Of a stretch of 44,556 nt of DNA, positions 32,730 to 41,698 are shown one piece after another. The notes below the pieces were generated by a model. The model made no database searches, was not told the DNA's origin, and saw only the letters and a list, made by a program, of their open reading frames with translations. Origin of the DNA: SAR202 cluster bacterium Casp-Chloro-G3 (GTDB lineage: Bacteria > Chloroflexota > Dehalococcoidia > Lucifugimonadales > UBA3495); the NCBI GenBank assembly GCA_002816715.1, contig MUCJ01000060.1:1-44556 (forward strand), given 5' to 3'. The position numbers were made by a program, and so were the translations under genes. Position 1 is the first letter of the stretch, and every line of letters begins with the position of its first letter.

Positions 32730-33398
32730 TTGAATAGCGTTTACTTACTGGCGGCACCTACCAACGGCTCGCATCCCCTGGCCGGAGAAATCGGGAGAGC
32801 GGGACTGTCTTATCAACTAATCCAAGACCTCGATTATCTGGGGGAGTCGGCCACCGATCCAGAGCCGGAAGCGGTGCTGATCGACTTATCTACGGTGAGC
32901 ACGTCGCAGGCGAGAGCGCTGATTGACCGCTGTCGTGAGTTGAAGCTGCCGGTGCTCACCGTGGTACACCAGGCTATTATCAACGACTTCGACCCCGCAT
33001 TGAACTCCGACGATTTCATTCTGAGCCCGATTCACCCTGGTGAGTTGCAGGCCCGGATCAAACAGGCAATCTTTCGGGTGAAAGGGCCAGTCAGCCAGAA
33101 CGTGCTAAAAGCGGGGGACCTGGTTATCGACCTGGAAAAGTACGATGTGCTGATGGGCGGTCGGCGTATCTCGTTGACCTACAAGGAGTTCCAGTTGCTG
33201 GTGCTGCTGGCTTCCAATCCGGGCCGGGTTTACACTCGTGATGTCTTGTTGAGCCAGGTGTGGGGCTACGACTACCTGGGGGGCACCCGCACTGTGGACG
33301 TGCACATCCGGCGGCTACGCTCCAAGATAGAAGACACGGACCACTCTTTTGTAGAGACCATTTGGAACGTGGGATACCGCTTTAAGGATGATGCTTAG
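32730..33398 (+). CDS. OmpR/PhoB-type regulator with atypical receiver domain
   Basis: A 222-residue protein with an N-terminal receiver-like domain (1-112) and a C-terminal winged helix (about 125-220). The DNA-binding part is canonical: LTYKEFQLLVLLASNPGRVY, QVWGYDYLGGTRTVDVHI, RRLRSKIE and WNVGYRF. The receiver keeps Asp52 (VLIDLS) but lacks the N-terminal acidic pair (LLAAPT instead), and the Thr and Lys switch residues are missing (SPIHP instead of xKPF). Phosphorylation control is therefore doubtful. TTG at 32730 is used because a consensus promoter ends 36 bp upstream and no ATG fits. No histidine kinase is adjacent. It is convergent with recG. Confidence 0.88.
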   Translation: MNSVYLLAAPTNGSHPLAGEIGRAGLSYQLIQDLDYLGESATDPEPEAVLIDLSTVSTSQARALIDRCRELKLPVLTVVHQAIINDFDPALNSDDFILSPIHPGELQARIKQAIFRVKGPVSQNVLKAGDLVIDLEKYDVLMGGRRISLTYKEFQLLVLLASNPGRVYTRDVLLSQVWGYDYLGGTRTVDVHIRRLRSKIEDTDHSFVETIWNVGYRFKDDA

Positions 33399-33400
33399 GT

Positions 33401-35962
33401 CTAACTAGACTCATCGCTGACCCGATCCAGAAAGCGGGCAACCTGCTTGGCCAGGCCGGCGTGTTCCGGCGAATTTAATTCGGGGTCTTGCTCCATCAAC
33501 TGGGAGGCTTCCTCCCTGGCCACGGTCAGCAGTTCCCGGTCGGAAAGGCGGGCCATTCTCAGGTCGGGCAGTCCGCTCTGACGAGTGCCGAAGAAGTCGC
33601 CGGGGCCGCGCAGTTCCAGGTCAACCTCGGCCAACTGGAAGCCGTCGTCAATCTGTTCCAGGGCCGACAGCCGCTCCTTGGCGACCTCTGACGGGTCATC
33701 GGACAGCAGAATGCAGTAGCTCTTGTGCTCGCCCCGCCCAACTCTGCCCCGGAACTGGTGCAGTTGCGACAATCCGAAGCGGTCAGCGCCTTCAATTAAC
33801 ATAACTGTGGCGTTAGCTACGTCGATGCCCACCTCCACCACGGCCGTGGAGACCAGGATGTCCAACTCGCCGTCGCGGAACTGGCGCATCACCTTGTCTT
33901 TCTCCTTGGCCGACATCCGGCCGTGCAGCAGGCCCACCCGCAGTTCCGGGAACACATCTTGGGACAGCCGTTTGTGGTCTTCGGTGGCGGCTTTGGCTTC
34001 AATTGCTTCCGACTCTTCGATCAGCGGGTAGATGATGAATGCCTGACGGCCTTCTTGGACTTGCTTCCGCACGAACCCGTGGGCCGCGTCTCTCCGGTCC
34101 GGCCCCAGCCAGCGAGTCTGTATTTTCTGGCGGCCCGGCGGCAGTTCATCGATGGTCGAAATGTCCAGGTCGCCGTACAGAGTCAGCGAAAGGGTTCTGG
34201 GGATGGGAGTGGCCGACATGACCAGCGTGTGCGGGTTTTCCAGGCCCTTTTGCCGTAAAGCCGAACGTTGCAGCACGCCGAATCGATGCTGTTCGTCCAT
34301 CACCGCCAGGGCCAATTTGGGGATTTCCACACCCGACTGAATCAGGGCGTGGGTGCCGATCAACAAGTCCAGGTTGCCATCGGTAGACATCTGGATTAGC
34401 TCTCGGCGTACTTTCGCGCGAGTGCTGCCGGTCAGCAGTCCCACCGAAATGGGGCGTCCCAGCGACGCCAGGTAGGCGGTCACCAGGTTATCCTCCTGCA
34501 CCGGGCGGGCCAAGCCGCCCAACAACCTGCCGACCGTCTGGAAATGCTGCTCGGCCAGCACTTCAGTGGGCACCATGACTGCTCCCTGGTAGCCCGCCGC
34601 CGCTGCCGCCAGCAAGGCCACCAGCACCACCACCGTTTTGCCGCTGCCCACCTCGCCCTGCAACAGGCGGTTCATGGGCGGGGTGCCCTGATCCAGATCC
34701 GACAGAATTTCGTCAATGCACCGAAGCTGAGCGCCGGTCAGCGCAAAGGGCAATGATTCAATGAATCCTTTCAGTATGTTGGGGTCGGCCTTGATCGACA
34801 CGCCCTCAACCCCCAGGCTCAGGTGTTTCCGTCGGGACAGCACCGCCAGTTGCAGGGTGAGCAGTTCATCGAAGGCCAGTCGTCGGCGCGCTTCCGCGAA
34901 AGTGTCCAGGTCGTCTGGGTAATGGGCCTGCATGATTGCGGTTGGCAGGGGCATCAACTTGGTGCGTTCCAGCACGTCGGCGGGCAAGGTCTCCTCAGTA
35001 CCGCCCAGCCACTGCGTGAGGGCTTGCCAGGTGAAGCGACGAAGATTGCGGGCGGTTATTCCTTCAGTCAGGGGATAAACCGGGATTAGCCGACCGGTGT
35101 GGATCGGCGTTTGCCCTTCGTCCAGCAATTCGTAGTCCGGCGACTGGAACACCAATTGCCCCCGGTAGACATCGGCGCTGCCGCTGATGGAGATGCGGGC
35201 GTTGGACTTGAGACTCTGGGCCAGATAACCCTGTCCGAACCAGAGAATCTTGATGTTGCCGGTTTCGTCGCTGAGCACCGCTTCGGTGGCTTTCAAGCGC
35301 CCTTTTTGTCCCATCGTAACCACTCGGGATTCCCAGAGATGGCCGATTACGGTGCATTCCAGCCCGGGTTCCACCTCGGCAATCTTGACCACCCGGGAAT
35401 AGTCCCGGTGGCGTCGCGGAAACAGGTAGAGCAGGTCGCGGATGGTTGTCACGTCCAGCCGCTGGAAGCGGGCCGATAGCTTGGTGTCCACACCGCGCAA
35501 CCGGTCTACGGGAGTGTCAATGGTCAGGCCGGCCGGGGGTGCGCGAAAGTTGATCGACGGCCTGGATGTCTGGGCTTTCGGAGCCGTGGCTTTAGCGGTG
35601 AGGGACTTCTGCCGGGATGCCCCGTCGGACACCCCTTGGGAAGGAAATATTGGTTCAGCGTCTTTTGAATCTCTTACCGGGGTTTCGCTTACTGAATCAC
35701 CAACTCCGTCCAGCAGAACTTTCCAAAGATCAACCCACTCGGCCCGTTGCTTGGTCGAAAACTCATTGTAGGAAGCTTGCAGCAGATTTCGGACGGCTTC
35801 GGTATTGGCTAGAAATCCGGTGATTGACTCAGACCAATGCTGAATGAACCGGTCCAGACCGCCCATAACCGCGGTATTGTTGAAGCCCCGCAACGTTTCA
35901 AGTTCCATGATTTTTCGGAGAGATTCCACCCAGGGAGGCGTTTTTGTCGGTTGGGAAGCCAT
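33401..35962 (-). CDS. recG: ATP-dependent DNA helicase RecG
   Basis: An 853-residue helicase that remodels stalled forks and Holliday junctions. Order: an N-terminal extension of about 160 residues absent from E. coli RecG (693), a wedge/OB domain beginning DLLYLFPRRHRDYS, then Walker A QGEVGSGKT, the DEQH box MDEQHRFG, SATPIPRT, and in the second motor domain LLHGRMS and QFRGRVGRGEHKSYC. The C-terminal RecG wedge-interaction region DGFQLAEVDLELRGPGDFFG is intact. ATG at 35962 lacks a strong Shine-Dalgarno sequence. Its stop lies 2 bp from the regulator's stop (convergent). It is divergent from ruvB, so two branch-migration genes flank one spacer. Confidence 0.96.
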   Translation of the reverse strand: MASQPTKTPPWVESLRKIMELETLRGFNNTAVMGGLDRFIQHWSESITGFLANTEAVRNLLQASYNEFSTKQRAEWVDLWKVLLDGVGDSVSETPVRDSKDAEPIFPSQGVSDGASRQKSLTAKATAPKAQTSRPSINFRAPPAGLTIDTPVDRLRGVDTKLSARFQRLDVTTIRDLLYLFPRRHRDYSRVVKIAEVEPGLECTVIGHLWESRVVTMGQKGRLKATEAVLSDETGNIKILWFGQGYLAQSLKSNARISISGSADVYRGQLVFQSPDYELLDEGQTPIHTGRLIPVYPLTEGITARNLRRFTWQALTQWLGGTEETLPADVLERTKLMPLPTAIMQAHYPDDLDTFAEARRRLAFDELLTLQLAVLSRRKHLSLGVEGVSIKADPNILKGFIESLPFALTGAQLRCIDEILSDLDQGTPPMNRLLQGEVGSGKTVVVLVALLAAAAAGYQGAVMVPTEVLAEQHFQTVGRLLGGLARPVQEDNLVTAYLASLGRPISVGLLTGSTRAKVRRELIQMSTDGNLDLLIGTHALIQSGVEIPKLALAVMDEQHRFGVLQRSALRQKGLENPHTLVMSATPIPRTLSLTLYGDLDISTIDELPPGRQKIQTRWLGPDRRDAAHGFVRKQVQEGRQAFIIYPLIEESEAIEAKAATEDHKRLSQDVFPELRVGLLHGRMSAKEKDKVMRQFRDGELDILVSTAVVEVGIDVANATVMLIEGADRFGLSQLHQFRGRVGRGEHKSYCILLSDDPSEVAKERLSALEQIDDGFQLAEVDLELRGPGDFFGTRQSGLPDLRMARLSDRELLTVAREEASQLMEQDPELNSPEHAGLAKQVARFLDRVSDESS

Positions 35963-36196
35963 TTTATCTGGTCGGTTCTCCCGGTTGCCTGCCCGCCTGC
36001 CTCTTCAGTCCCCACTGCTGGATATTTGTGTTCAGTATATCATTCAGCAGGTTTTTGGCATCTGGCATTGCTCATAATGATCAAGACGTCTTGAGAGCCA
36101 TTATATCGCAGCAGCAGCTGGGCTCAGTCAGGCGGCATCAACCAATTGCCAAATTGTTTAAGACCGGCATCCACTAAATGCGGTGACACGTTTTCC

Positions 36197-36226
36197 TTGA
36201 CGCTGTTCCAAATTGCGGCCTAGAAT
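36197..36226 (+). promoter_or_regulatory. Promoter for ruvB
   Basis: TTGACG (36197-36202), 18-bp spacer, TAGAAT (36221-36226), 66 bp before the ruvB ATG. It lies in the 329-bp recG-ruvB divergent spacer; a TATACT on the minus strand near 36035 could be the recG -10, but I see no good -35 for it. Confidence 0.65.
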
Positions 36227-36291
36227 GAAGTTCCAAGGCATTATTTCTGAATCCCAATTACTGCGATTTCTACCGAGAGGCGGTACCAGCG

Positions 36292-37347
36292 ATGGTAGAC
36301 CAAAAGGAAGCGGGCCGGGTAATCTCTGGCGATGCTCAACCCGATGACGATGCTTTAGACCGCTCCCTGCGTCCCCGTCGGATGTCCGACTTTGTCGGGC
36401 AAGCGCAGGTTAAAGACATCCTGGGCATAGGCATCCAGGCGGCCAAACTCCGTGGGGAGTCGCTGGATCACGTCATCATCTATGGGCCTCCTGGCCTGGG
36501 CAAGACCACCCTGGCTCACATCATCGCCAATGAAATGGGCGTCAATATCAAGGTAACTTCTGGCCCAGCCATTGAGCGGGCCGGTGATATGGCCGCCATA
36601 CTGACCGGACTGCAGCCCGGCGACCTGCTGTTCATTGACGAGATTCACCGCCTCAATCGGGTGGTTGAAGAGGTCATGTACTCGGCGATGGAGGACTTCT
36701 TCCTGTCCTGGATGGTGGGCAAAGGTCTGGCCGCCCGCAACATCAACCTGCGAATCAACCCCTTTACATTGGTCGGGGCGACCACCCGCTTCTCGTTGAT
36801 TAGCGCACCCATGCGCGACCGGTTTGGGTCAGTGTTCCGGCTGGACTACTACAATCAGGCGGATATGGAAGTGGTGGTGCGAAGGTCGGCGCAGATTCTG
36901 GATTTGCAGACCGAGCCAGATGGCATCTTGGAAATAGCCTCGCGAGCGCGGGGGACTCCCCGCATCGCCAACCGTCTGCTGAAACGTGCGCGGGATTATG
37001 CCCTGGTTGAGGCCGATAACGAGGTCACCGGCAACGTCGCCAGGGCTGCCCTGGACATGCTGCGGGTTGACCGCTTGGGCTTGGACGAGTCAGACCATCG
37101 TCTGCTGAGCAGTATAATTGACAAGTTCAGCGGCGGGCCGGTGGGGCTAGACACTCTCTCAGCCTGCCTCAGCGAAGATGCCGACACCGTCATGGAGGTC
37201 TGGGAGCCCTATCTGCTTCAGTTGGGCTTCCTGGAGCGCACCAGCCGAGGCCGCGTTGCTACGCCGCTGGCCTACAATCATCTGGGCCGCCCCTGGGTCG
37301 ATAAGGCGCAGTCCTCAACCGACCAAACTCGCTTTTCCGGCTTTTAA
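36292..37347 (+). CDS. ruvB: Holliday junction branch migration helicase RuvB
   Basis: A 351-residue AAA+ ATPase that drives branch migration with RuvA. Walker [10 protein letters not shown] (residues 65-73), Walker [10 protein letters not shown] (113-121), sensor 1/arginine region [18 protein letters not shown] and the C-terminal winged-helix domain ending [11 protein letters not shown] are all intact. ATG at 36292 has GAGAGG about 11 bp upstream. ruvA and ruvC are not beside it, unlike the usual ruvCAB cluster. It has its own promoter and is divergent from recG. Confidence 0.97.
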   Translation: MVDQKEAGRVISGDAQPDDDALDRSLRPRRMSDFVGQAQVKDILGIGIQAAKLRGESLDHVIIYGPPGLGKTTLAHIIANEMGVNIKVTSGPAIERAGDMAAILTGLQPGDLLFIDEIHRLNRVVEEVMYSAMEDFFLSWMVGKGLAARNINLRINPFTLVGATTRFSLISAPMRDRFGSVFRLDYYNQADMEVVVRRSAQILDLQTEPDGILEIASRARGTPRIANRLLKRARDYALVEADNEVTGNVARAALDMLRVDRLGLDESDHRLLSSIIDKFSGGPVGLDTLSACLSEDADTVMEVWEPYLLQLGFLERTSRGRVATPLAYNHLGRPWVDKAQSSTDQTRFSGF

Positions 37348-37423
37348 GCATACCCTCCAACCGGGTCTTTTCAGATGAGACGAGCCAGTGCTTTGTCTGT
37401 CCTGTTTTGATTGTTGGCTTCCT

Positions 37424-37497
37424 CTCCCCTTGTGGGAGAGGACTGAGGTGAGGGATATCACCCTCTTCCTAACCTTCTTCCATCGAGGGAGAAGGGG
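37424..37497 (-). repeat. 75-bp palindromic intergenic repeat, copy 2
   Basis: Aligns end to end with the reverse complement of 137-211, from CTCCCC to GAGAAGGGG. Both ends are hairpin arms (CTCCCCTTGTGGGAG; CTTCTTCCATCGAGGGAGAAG). It occupies the centre of the 307-bp ruvB-NIPSNAP gap. The only other structure in that gap is an ACTAGGG/CCCTAGT inverted repeat at 37582-37612 in the NIPSNAP leader. Confidence 0.75.
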
Positions 37498-37654
37498 TGG
37501 CCGAGCATAACGCGGTCAGAGTGAGGGCCAGCCGCCCAAATAAAAACCCCGGGTTAACCCTGCCCCCTTTACTGCCTCACGACTAGGGGTTAGTATGCGA
37601 TGTATCCCTAGTGATAAACCTTTTCGCCCGTATCGCTCATAATTAGGAGATTGC

Positions 37655-37978
37655 ATGATTTACGAACTTCGTACCTACGACACAATGCCCGGGAGGCTGC
37701 CAGCCCTCAACGACCGGTTCGCCAACCACACCGCGGGATTCTTCAAAAGACACAACATTCATATAGTCGGTTTCTGGACTGAGGAAATTGGCACCAGCAA
37801 CCGGCTGGTATACATGCTGGGCTTTGACAGCCTGGCTGATCGTGAGAAGAAGTGGGCCGCTTTTCAGGCCGACCCAGACTGGAACAAGGTTCGGGCGGAA
37901 TCTGAGAAGGATGGCCCGATCAACGCCGTGGTAAACAACAGAATTCTAAGGCCGACCAGCTACTCGCCGATGCAGTAA
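37655..37978 (+). CDS. NIPSNAP family protein
   Basis: A 107-residue protein of the NIPSNAP family, dimeric alpha/beta-barrel-like proteins of uncertain function. It shows the family start MIYELRTYDTMPGRLPALN, the middle HNIHIVGFWTEEIG and the ending NRILRPTSYSPM. ATG at 37655 has AGGAG 6 bp upstream. It lies 219 bp before the F420 operon on the same strand. An inverted repeat at 37582-37612 is in its leader. No catalytic residues can be assigned. Confidence 0.88.
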   Translation: MIYELRTYDTMPGRLPALNDRFANHTAGFFKRHNIHIVGFWTEEIGTSNRLVYMLGFDSLADREKKWAAFQADPDWNKVRAESEKDGPINAVVNNRILRPTSYSPMQ

Positions 37979-38197
37979 CCCCAGCGATAAGATGGGGAGG
38001 TGATACCAGTGGAACCTGCCTCTCCGGCTTCGCTTGCTTGCCCAGCATGGGGCGGATAGAATAGTCCGATACCTCTAGGGAAAGGCATCGTGATCTGCAC
38101 TCAGGGGACGGCCGCGCCAAACTCTATATCTCATAAGTTCACCGAGGCTCGGTTAATAGAGTCTCGGTCAGTAAAGCCTTGAACCAGGCAGTTTAGG

Positions 38198-39430
38198 TTG
38201 AGCATTTCGGCCAGCAAAATTGAATCGCCCATCGGTGATAGACCGGTCTCCGACATGCTGGAGCAAGTTCGGTTTGGGCAGTCGCTCACCGATGCCGAAG
38301 CGTTGACCCTCTTAACCGTTGAAGAGGAGTCAATGGCAGACCTGTGCCAGGTGGCCGCCGGTCTGCGAGACCAGGGCAAAGGCAGAGTCGTGACCTTTTC
38401 GCCCAAGGTGTTCATTCCGCTGACTCGTTTGTGCCGTGACTACTGCGGCTACTGCACTTTCCGTCAGGAACCGGCCTCCGCCGAGACTCTATATTTGTCG
38501 CCAGAGGAAGTCTTGGCAGTTGCCAGCGCCGGACAGCAGCTGGGTTGTACTGAAGCCCTTTTCACTCTCGGCGAGCGACCCGAGCAGAAGTACTCTGAAG
38601 CTAAAGACTGGCTGGAGCGTCGTGGTTACGCTACCACCCTGGAATATCTGGCCGACATGTGCAAATTAGTGCTGAATGAAACGTTGCTGTTGCCCCATGC
38701 TAACCCGGGCACCATGAGCCGTCGTGAGATGGCAGCGTTGCAACCCTACAATCCGTCAATGGGCCTGATGCTGGAAAGCACCAGCGAAAAACTATATGCT
38801 ACTGGCGGCCCCCACGAGTTCGCGCCCAGCAAGCGGCCCCGGGTGCGGCTGCGAACCACCGAAATTGCGGGCGAATTGGGGATACCCTTCACCAGTGGTA
38901 TCCTGATCGGAATTGGTGATTCTCGCCGAGACCGCGTCGAATCGTTGCTGGCCATCCGCCGCCTGCACCAGACCTACGGCCACATCCAGGAAATGATCAT
39001 CCAAAACTTCCGGGCCAAGCCGGATACGCCAATGAGTAATTCAGCAGATGCTACTTCGGCGGAAATGCTCTGGACGGTAGCCGTCGCCCGGATTCTTTTG
39101 GGGCCGAATATTAACATTCAGGTACCTCCCAACCTGAGCGCCCAGGACTACCAGATTTATCTGGATGCCGGGATCAATGACTGGGGCGGAGTTTCTCCGT
39201 TGACCATCGACTACGTGAACCCGGAAGCACCCTGGCCCGGCTTGTCCGATCTGCGAGACCGCACCCTTGCCATGGGGTTCGAGTTGCGTCCCAGATTACC
39301 GGTTTACCCGGAATACTTTGTCAACACTGACCAGTATCTGCCCACCGCCCTGCGTGCCAAGGCGATAGCCTTGGCTGACGGCGATGGATACGTAAAAGGG
39401 GGAATGCAACGATATGTCAGCTCCAACTGA
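38198..39430 (+). CDS. cofG: FO synthase subunit 1 (7,8-didemethyl-8-hydroxy-5-deazariboflavin synthase, CofG)
   Basis: A 410-residue radical-SAM enzyme; with CofH it makes the deazaflavin FO of coenzyme F420. The iron-sulfur cysteines are in LCRDYCGYCTF (C-x3-C-x2-C), preceded by VTFSPKVFIPLTR, a CofG signature. Further matches are LGERPEQKYSEAK and FTSGILIGIGDSRRDRVESL. The start is TTG at 38198 with weak ribosome-binding evidence; ATG at 38255 (MLEQVRFGQSL) is a possible alternative. cofH overlaps its end by 17 bp, indicating translational coupling. Confidence 0.93.
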   Translation: MSISASKIESPIGDRPVSDMLEQVRFGQSLTDAEALTLLTVEEESMADLCQVAAGLRDQGKGRVVTFSPKVFIPLTRLCRDYCGYCTFRQEPASAETLYLSPEEVLAVASAGQQLGCTEALFTLGERPEQKYSEAKDWLERRGYATTLEYLADMCKLVLNETLLLPHANPGTMSRREMAALQPYNPSMGLMLESTSEKLYATGGPHEFAPSKRPRVRLRTTEIAGELGIPFTSGILIGIGDSRRDRVESLLAIRRLHQTYGHIQEMIIQNFRAKPDTPMSNSADATSAEMLWTVAVARILLGPNINIQVPPNLSAQDYQIYLDAGINDWGGVSPLTIDYVNPEAPWPGLSDLRDRTLAMGFELRPRLPVYPEYFVNTDQYLPTALRAKAIALADGDGYVKGGMQRYVSSN

Positions 39431-40733
39431 AGAACGACCCGCCTCCCAGGACTTGGCAGCACTGATTAGCTGCCTGAAGCCCCCGGTGGCCCGCATTCTG
39501 GACCAGGCGCTGGCCGGACAGGACATTTCTGTCGAGGATTCCGTTGCTCTGTTTGATACCGCTGGCTTGGAGTTTAGCGCTCTGGGCATGGTGGCCGACG
39601 AGTTGCGCCGCCGCACGGTGGGTGACCTGGTTACCTATGTGGTCAACCGCAATGTCAATTTCACCAACGTCTGCATCAAACGCTGCGGATTCTGCGCCTT
39701 TAGCCGGGACTTCCGCGAAGAAGAAGGCTACTTCTTGCCGGTTAACGAGATTGTCCGTCGGGCCAAGGAAGCGTGGGACTATGGCGCGACCGAGGTGTGC
39801 ATTCAAGCCGGACTGCCGCCACAGATGGAAGGTGACCTTTACATAAAGTTGTGTGAGGCGATCAAGCAAGACCTGCCTGACATGCACATACACGGGTTTT
39901 CGCCTGAAGAAGTGCTGTATGGGTCGGTCCGCTCCCGCTGCACCATCAGGGAGTACCTGGAAGGCCTCCGCGATGCTGGAGTGGGCAGTCTGCCCGGCAC
40001 TTCGGCGGAGATTCTCGATCAAGAGTTGCGCGACCTGATCTCCCCCGGTCGAATCACCGTCAAACAGTGGGTGGAGGTAATTACCACCGCCCATGAACTG
40101 GGCATTCCAACCACCTCCACGGTAATGTTCGGCCATGTTGAAACCAACCAACATATCGCCAATCACATCGCCTTACTGCGGGACATTCAGAAGCAGACCG
40201 GCGGCTTTACCGAGTTTGTGCCTCTCAGCTTTGTTAACTCGGAAGCACCCATGTTCCTCAAGGGCCTGGTTAACAATGTCCGCTCCGGCCCCACTGGCAT
40301 GGACGTGATTAAAGTCCATGCCATCGCCCGCATTATGCTGAACAACTGGATACCCAACATCCAGGCGTCGTGGGTCAAGGAAGGCAGCCGGATGTCCCAG
40401 TTGTTGCTGACTGCCGGCGTCAACGACCTGGGCGGTACATTGATTAACGAGAGCATCTCCACATCGGCGGGCGCGCAGCACGGCCAATTAATGCGACCCT
40501 CAGAGTTCCGGCAAATCATCCGTCAGGCCGGACGCGTTCCGGCGGAACGGTACACCGATTACCGGCTGAAGCGGGTGTTCAACGACACCGATGTAGAGCT
40601 AGACCCGCTGGACCTGGTGGGCGACAACGTGGAGGATATTTTCGGCTCCTACAATCGTCTGGTTAAAATGGACGCCTACCGCTTTGAGCATCCCCGACAA
40701 ACCTCAAACCAGGGCGCTGAAACCCGGTCTTGA
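39414..40733 (+). CDS. cofH: FO synthase subunit 2 (CofH)
   Basis: A 439-residue radical-SAM enzyme that couples the pyrimidine precursor with a tyrosine-derived moiety for FO. The cluster motif is CIKRCGFCAF (C-x3-C-x2-C), after VTYVVNRNVNFTNV, which is specific to CofH. AGLPPQMEGDLY, MHIHGFSPEEV and TTSTVMFGHVE are also typical. ATG at 39414 overlaps cofG by 17 bp and has GGGGGA about 9 bp upstream. Together with cofG it gives a complete FO synthase as two subunits, rather than the fused FbiC of actinobacteria. Confidence 0.95.
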   Translation: MSAPTEERPASQDLAALISCLKPPVARILDQALAGQDISVEDSVALFDTAGLEFSALGMVADELRRRTVGDLVTYVVNRNVNFTNVCIKRCGFCAFSRDFREEEGYFLPVNEIVRRAKEAWDYGATEVCIQAGLPPQMEGDLYIKLCEAIKQDLPDMHIHGFSPEEVLYGSVRSRCTIREYLEGLRDAGVGSLPGTSAEILDQELRDLISPGRITVKQWVEVITTAHELGIPTTSTVMFGHVETNQHIANHIALLRDIQKQTGGFTEFVPLSFVNSEAPMFLKGLVNNVRSGPTGMDVIKVHAIARIMLNNWIPNIQASWVKEGSRMSQLLLTAGVNDLGGTLINESISTSAGAQHGQLMRPSEFRQIIRQAGRVPAERYTDYRLKRVFNDTDVELDPLDLVGDNVEDIFGSYNRLVKMDAYRFEHPRQTSNQGAETRS

Positions 40734-40752
40734 AAGTGAGTCACTAGTCAGC

Positions 40753-41694
40753 ATGGATGGCAAAGTCTTGGCCCTGGCCGGCGGCACCGGGGGTGCGAAG
40801 CTGGCGTTGGGTTTGGCCCGTATATTGCCTACAGAGCAACTGGTCATCGTGGTGAACACCGGCGATGATGAGTGCTTTCACGGGCTGCACGTATCTCCCG
40901 ACCTGGACACCATCATGTATACCTTGGCTGGTCTGGTGAACCAGGAAACCGGCTGGGGACTGTCCGGCGATACTTTCAACGCGCTGGACATGCTGCGGAA
41001 GTATGACGTCGATACCTGGTTTAATCTGGGAGACAATGATCTGGCAACCCATGTACGGCGCACCCAACTGTTGCGGCAGGGACTCAGCCTGTCCCAGGTG
41101 ACCGAAGAACTGTGCCGGAGGCTGGGGGTTGAGCATCAAGTATTGCCCATGAGTGACCAACCAGTCAGGACTGTCTTGACCACCGACATCGGTGACCTGC
41201 CTATGCAAACTTACTTCGTCCGGCATCGCAGCAAACCGAAGGTCAGCAGTATCGCCTACGTGGGCGCAGAGTCGGCAGAGGTTGCTCCCCAGTTTGCGGC
41301 GGCAATTGCTGATGCCGACATAATAGTGTTTTGTCCCTCCAATCCTTACCTCAGCGTAGGGCCAATTCTGGCGGTGCCCGGCGTGAGAGAGAACCTAGCC
41401 AAAATCCGCTCAACTCAGCTTCGGGTAGCAGTCAGTCCCATCGTTGGTGGGGCGGCGATCAAGGGGCCAGCGGCTAAAATCATGGCTGAATTGGGGCATG
41501 AGGTGTCCTGCGTCGGCGTTGCCCAGACCTACCAGGGCATCTGCGATGTGTTCGTGATCGACGAGCAGGACGCTCACCTGGCACCTGATATCCAGAGAAT
41601 GGGCCTCAAACCGCTGGTTGCCCCTACCATTATGAACACCGAAGCGGATAAAATAACCCTGGCTGGACGTATCCTCCAACTGAAAGGCAACTAG
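40753..41694 (+). CDS. cofD: 2-phospho-L-lactate transferase (CofD)
   Basis: A 313-residue enzyme that joins the phospholactyl (or related) group to FO to make F420-0. The N terminus LALAGGTGGAKLALGLAR binds the nucleotide substrate, and VVNTGDDECFHGLHVSPDLD and WGLSGDTFNALDML follow the CofD pattern. The C-terminal SPIVGGAAIKGPAAKIMAEL is conserved. ATG at 40753 lies 19 bp after the cofH stop and starts the protein at the usual point; an in-frame TTG at 40684 would overlap cofH. cofC follows 4 bp after its stop. Confidence 0.94.
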   Translation: MDGKVLALAGGTGGAKLALGLARILPTEQLVIVVNTGDDECFHGLHVSPDLDTIMYTLAGLVNQETGWGLSGDTFNALDMLRKYDVDTWFNLGDNDLATHVRRTQLLRQGLSLSQVTEELCRRLGVEHQVLPMSDQPVRTVLTTDIGDLPMQTYFVRHRSKPKVSSIAYVGAESAEVAPQFAAAIADADIIVFCPSNPYLSVGPILAVPGVRENLAKIRSTQLRVAVSPIVGGAAIKGPAAKIMAELGHEVSCVGVAQTYQGICDVFVIDEQDAHLAPDIQRMGLKPLVAPTIMNTEADKITLAGRILQLKGN

Positions 41695-41698
41695 ACCC

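Noticed and set aside
39417-40166. A 249-residue minus-strand open frame
   Set aside because: It is antisense to cofH; no motif is visible.
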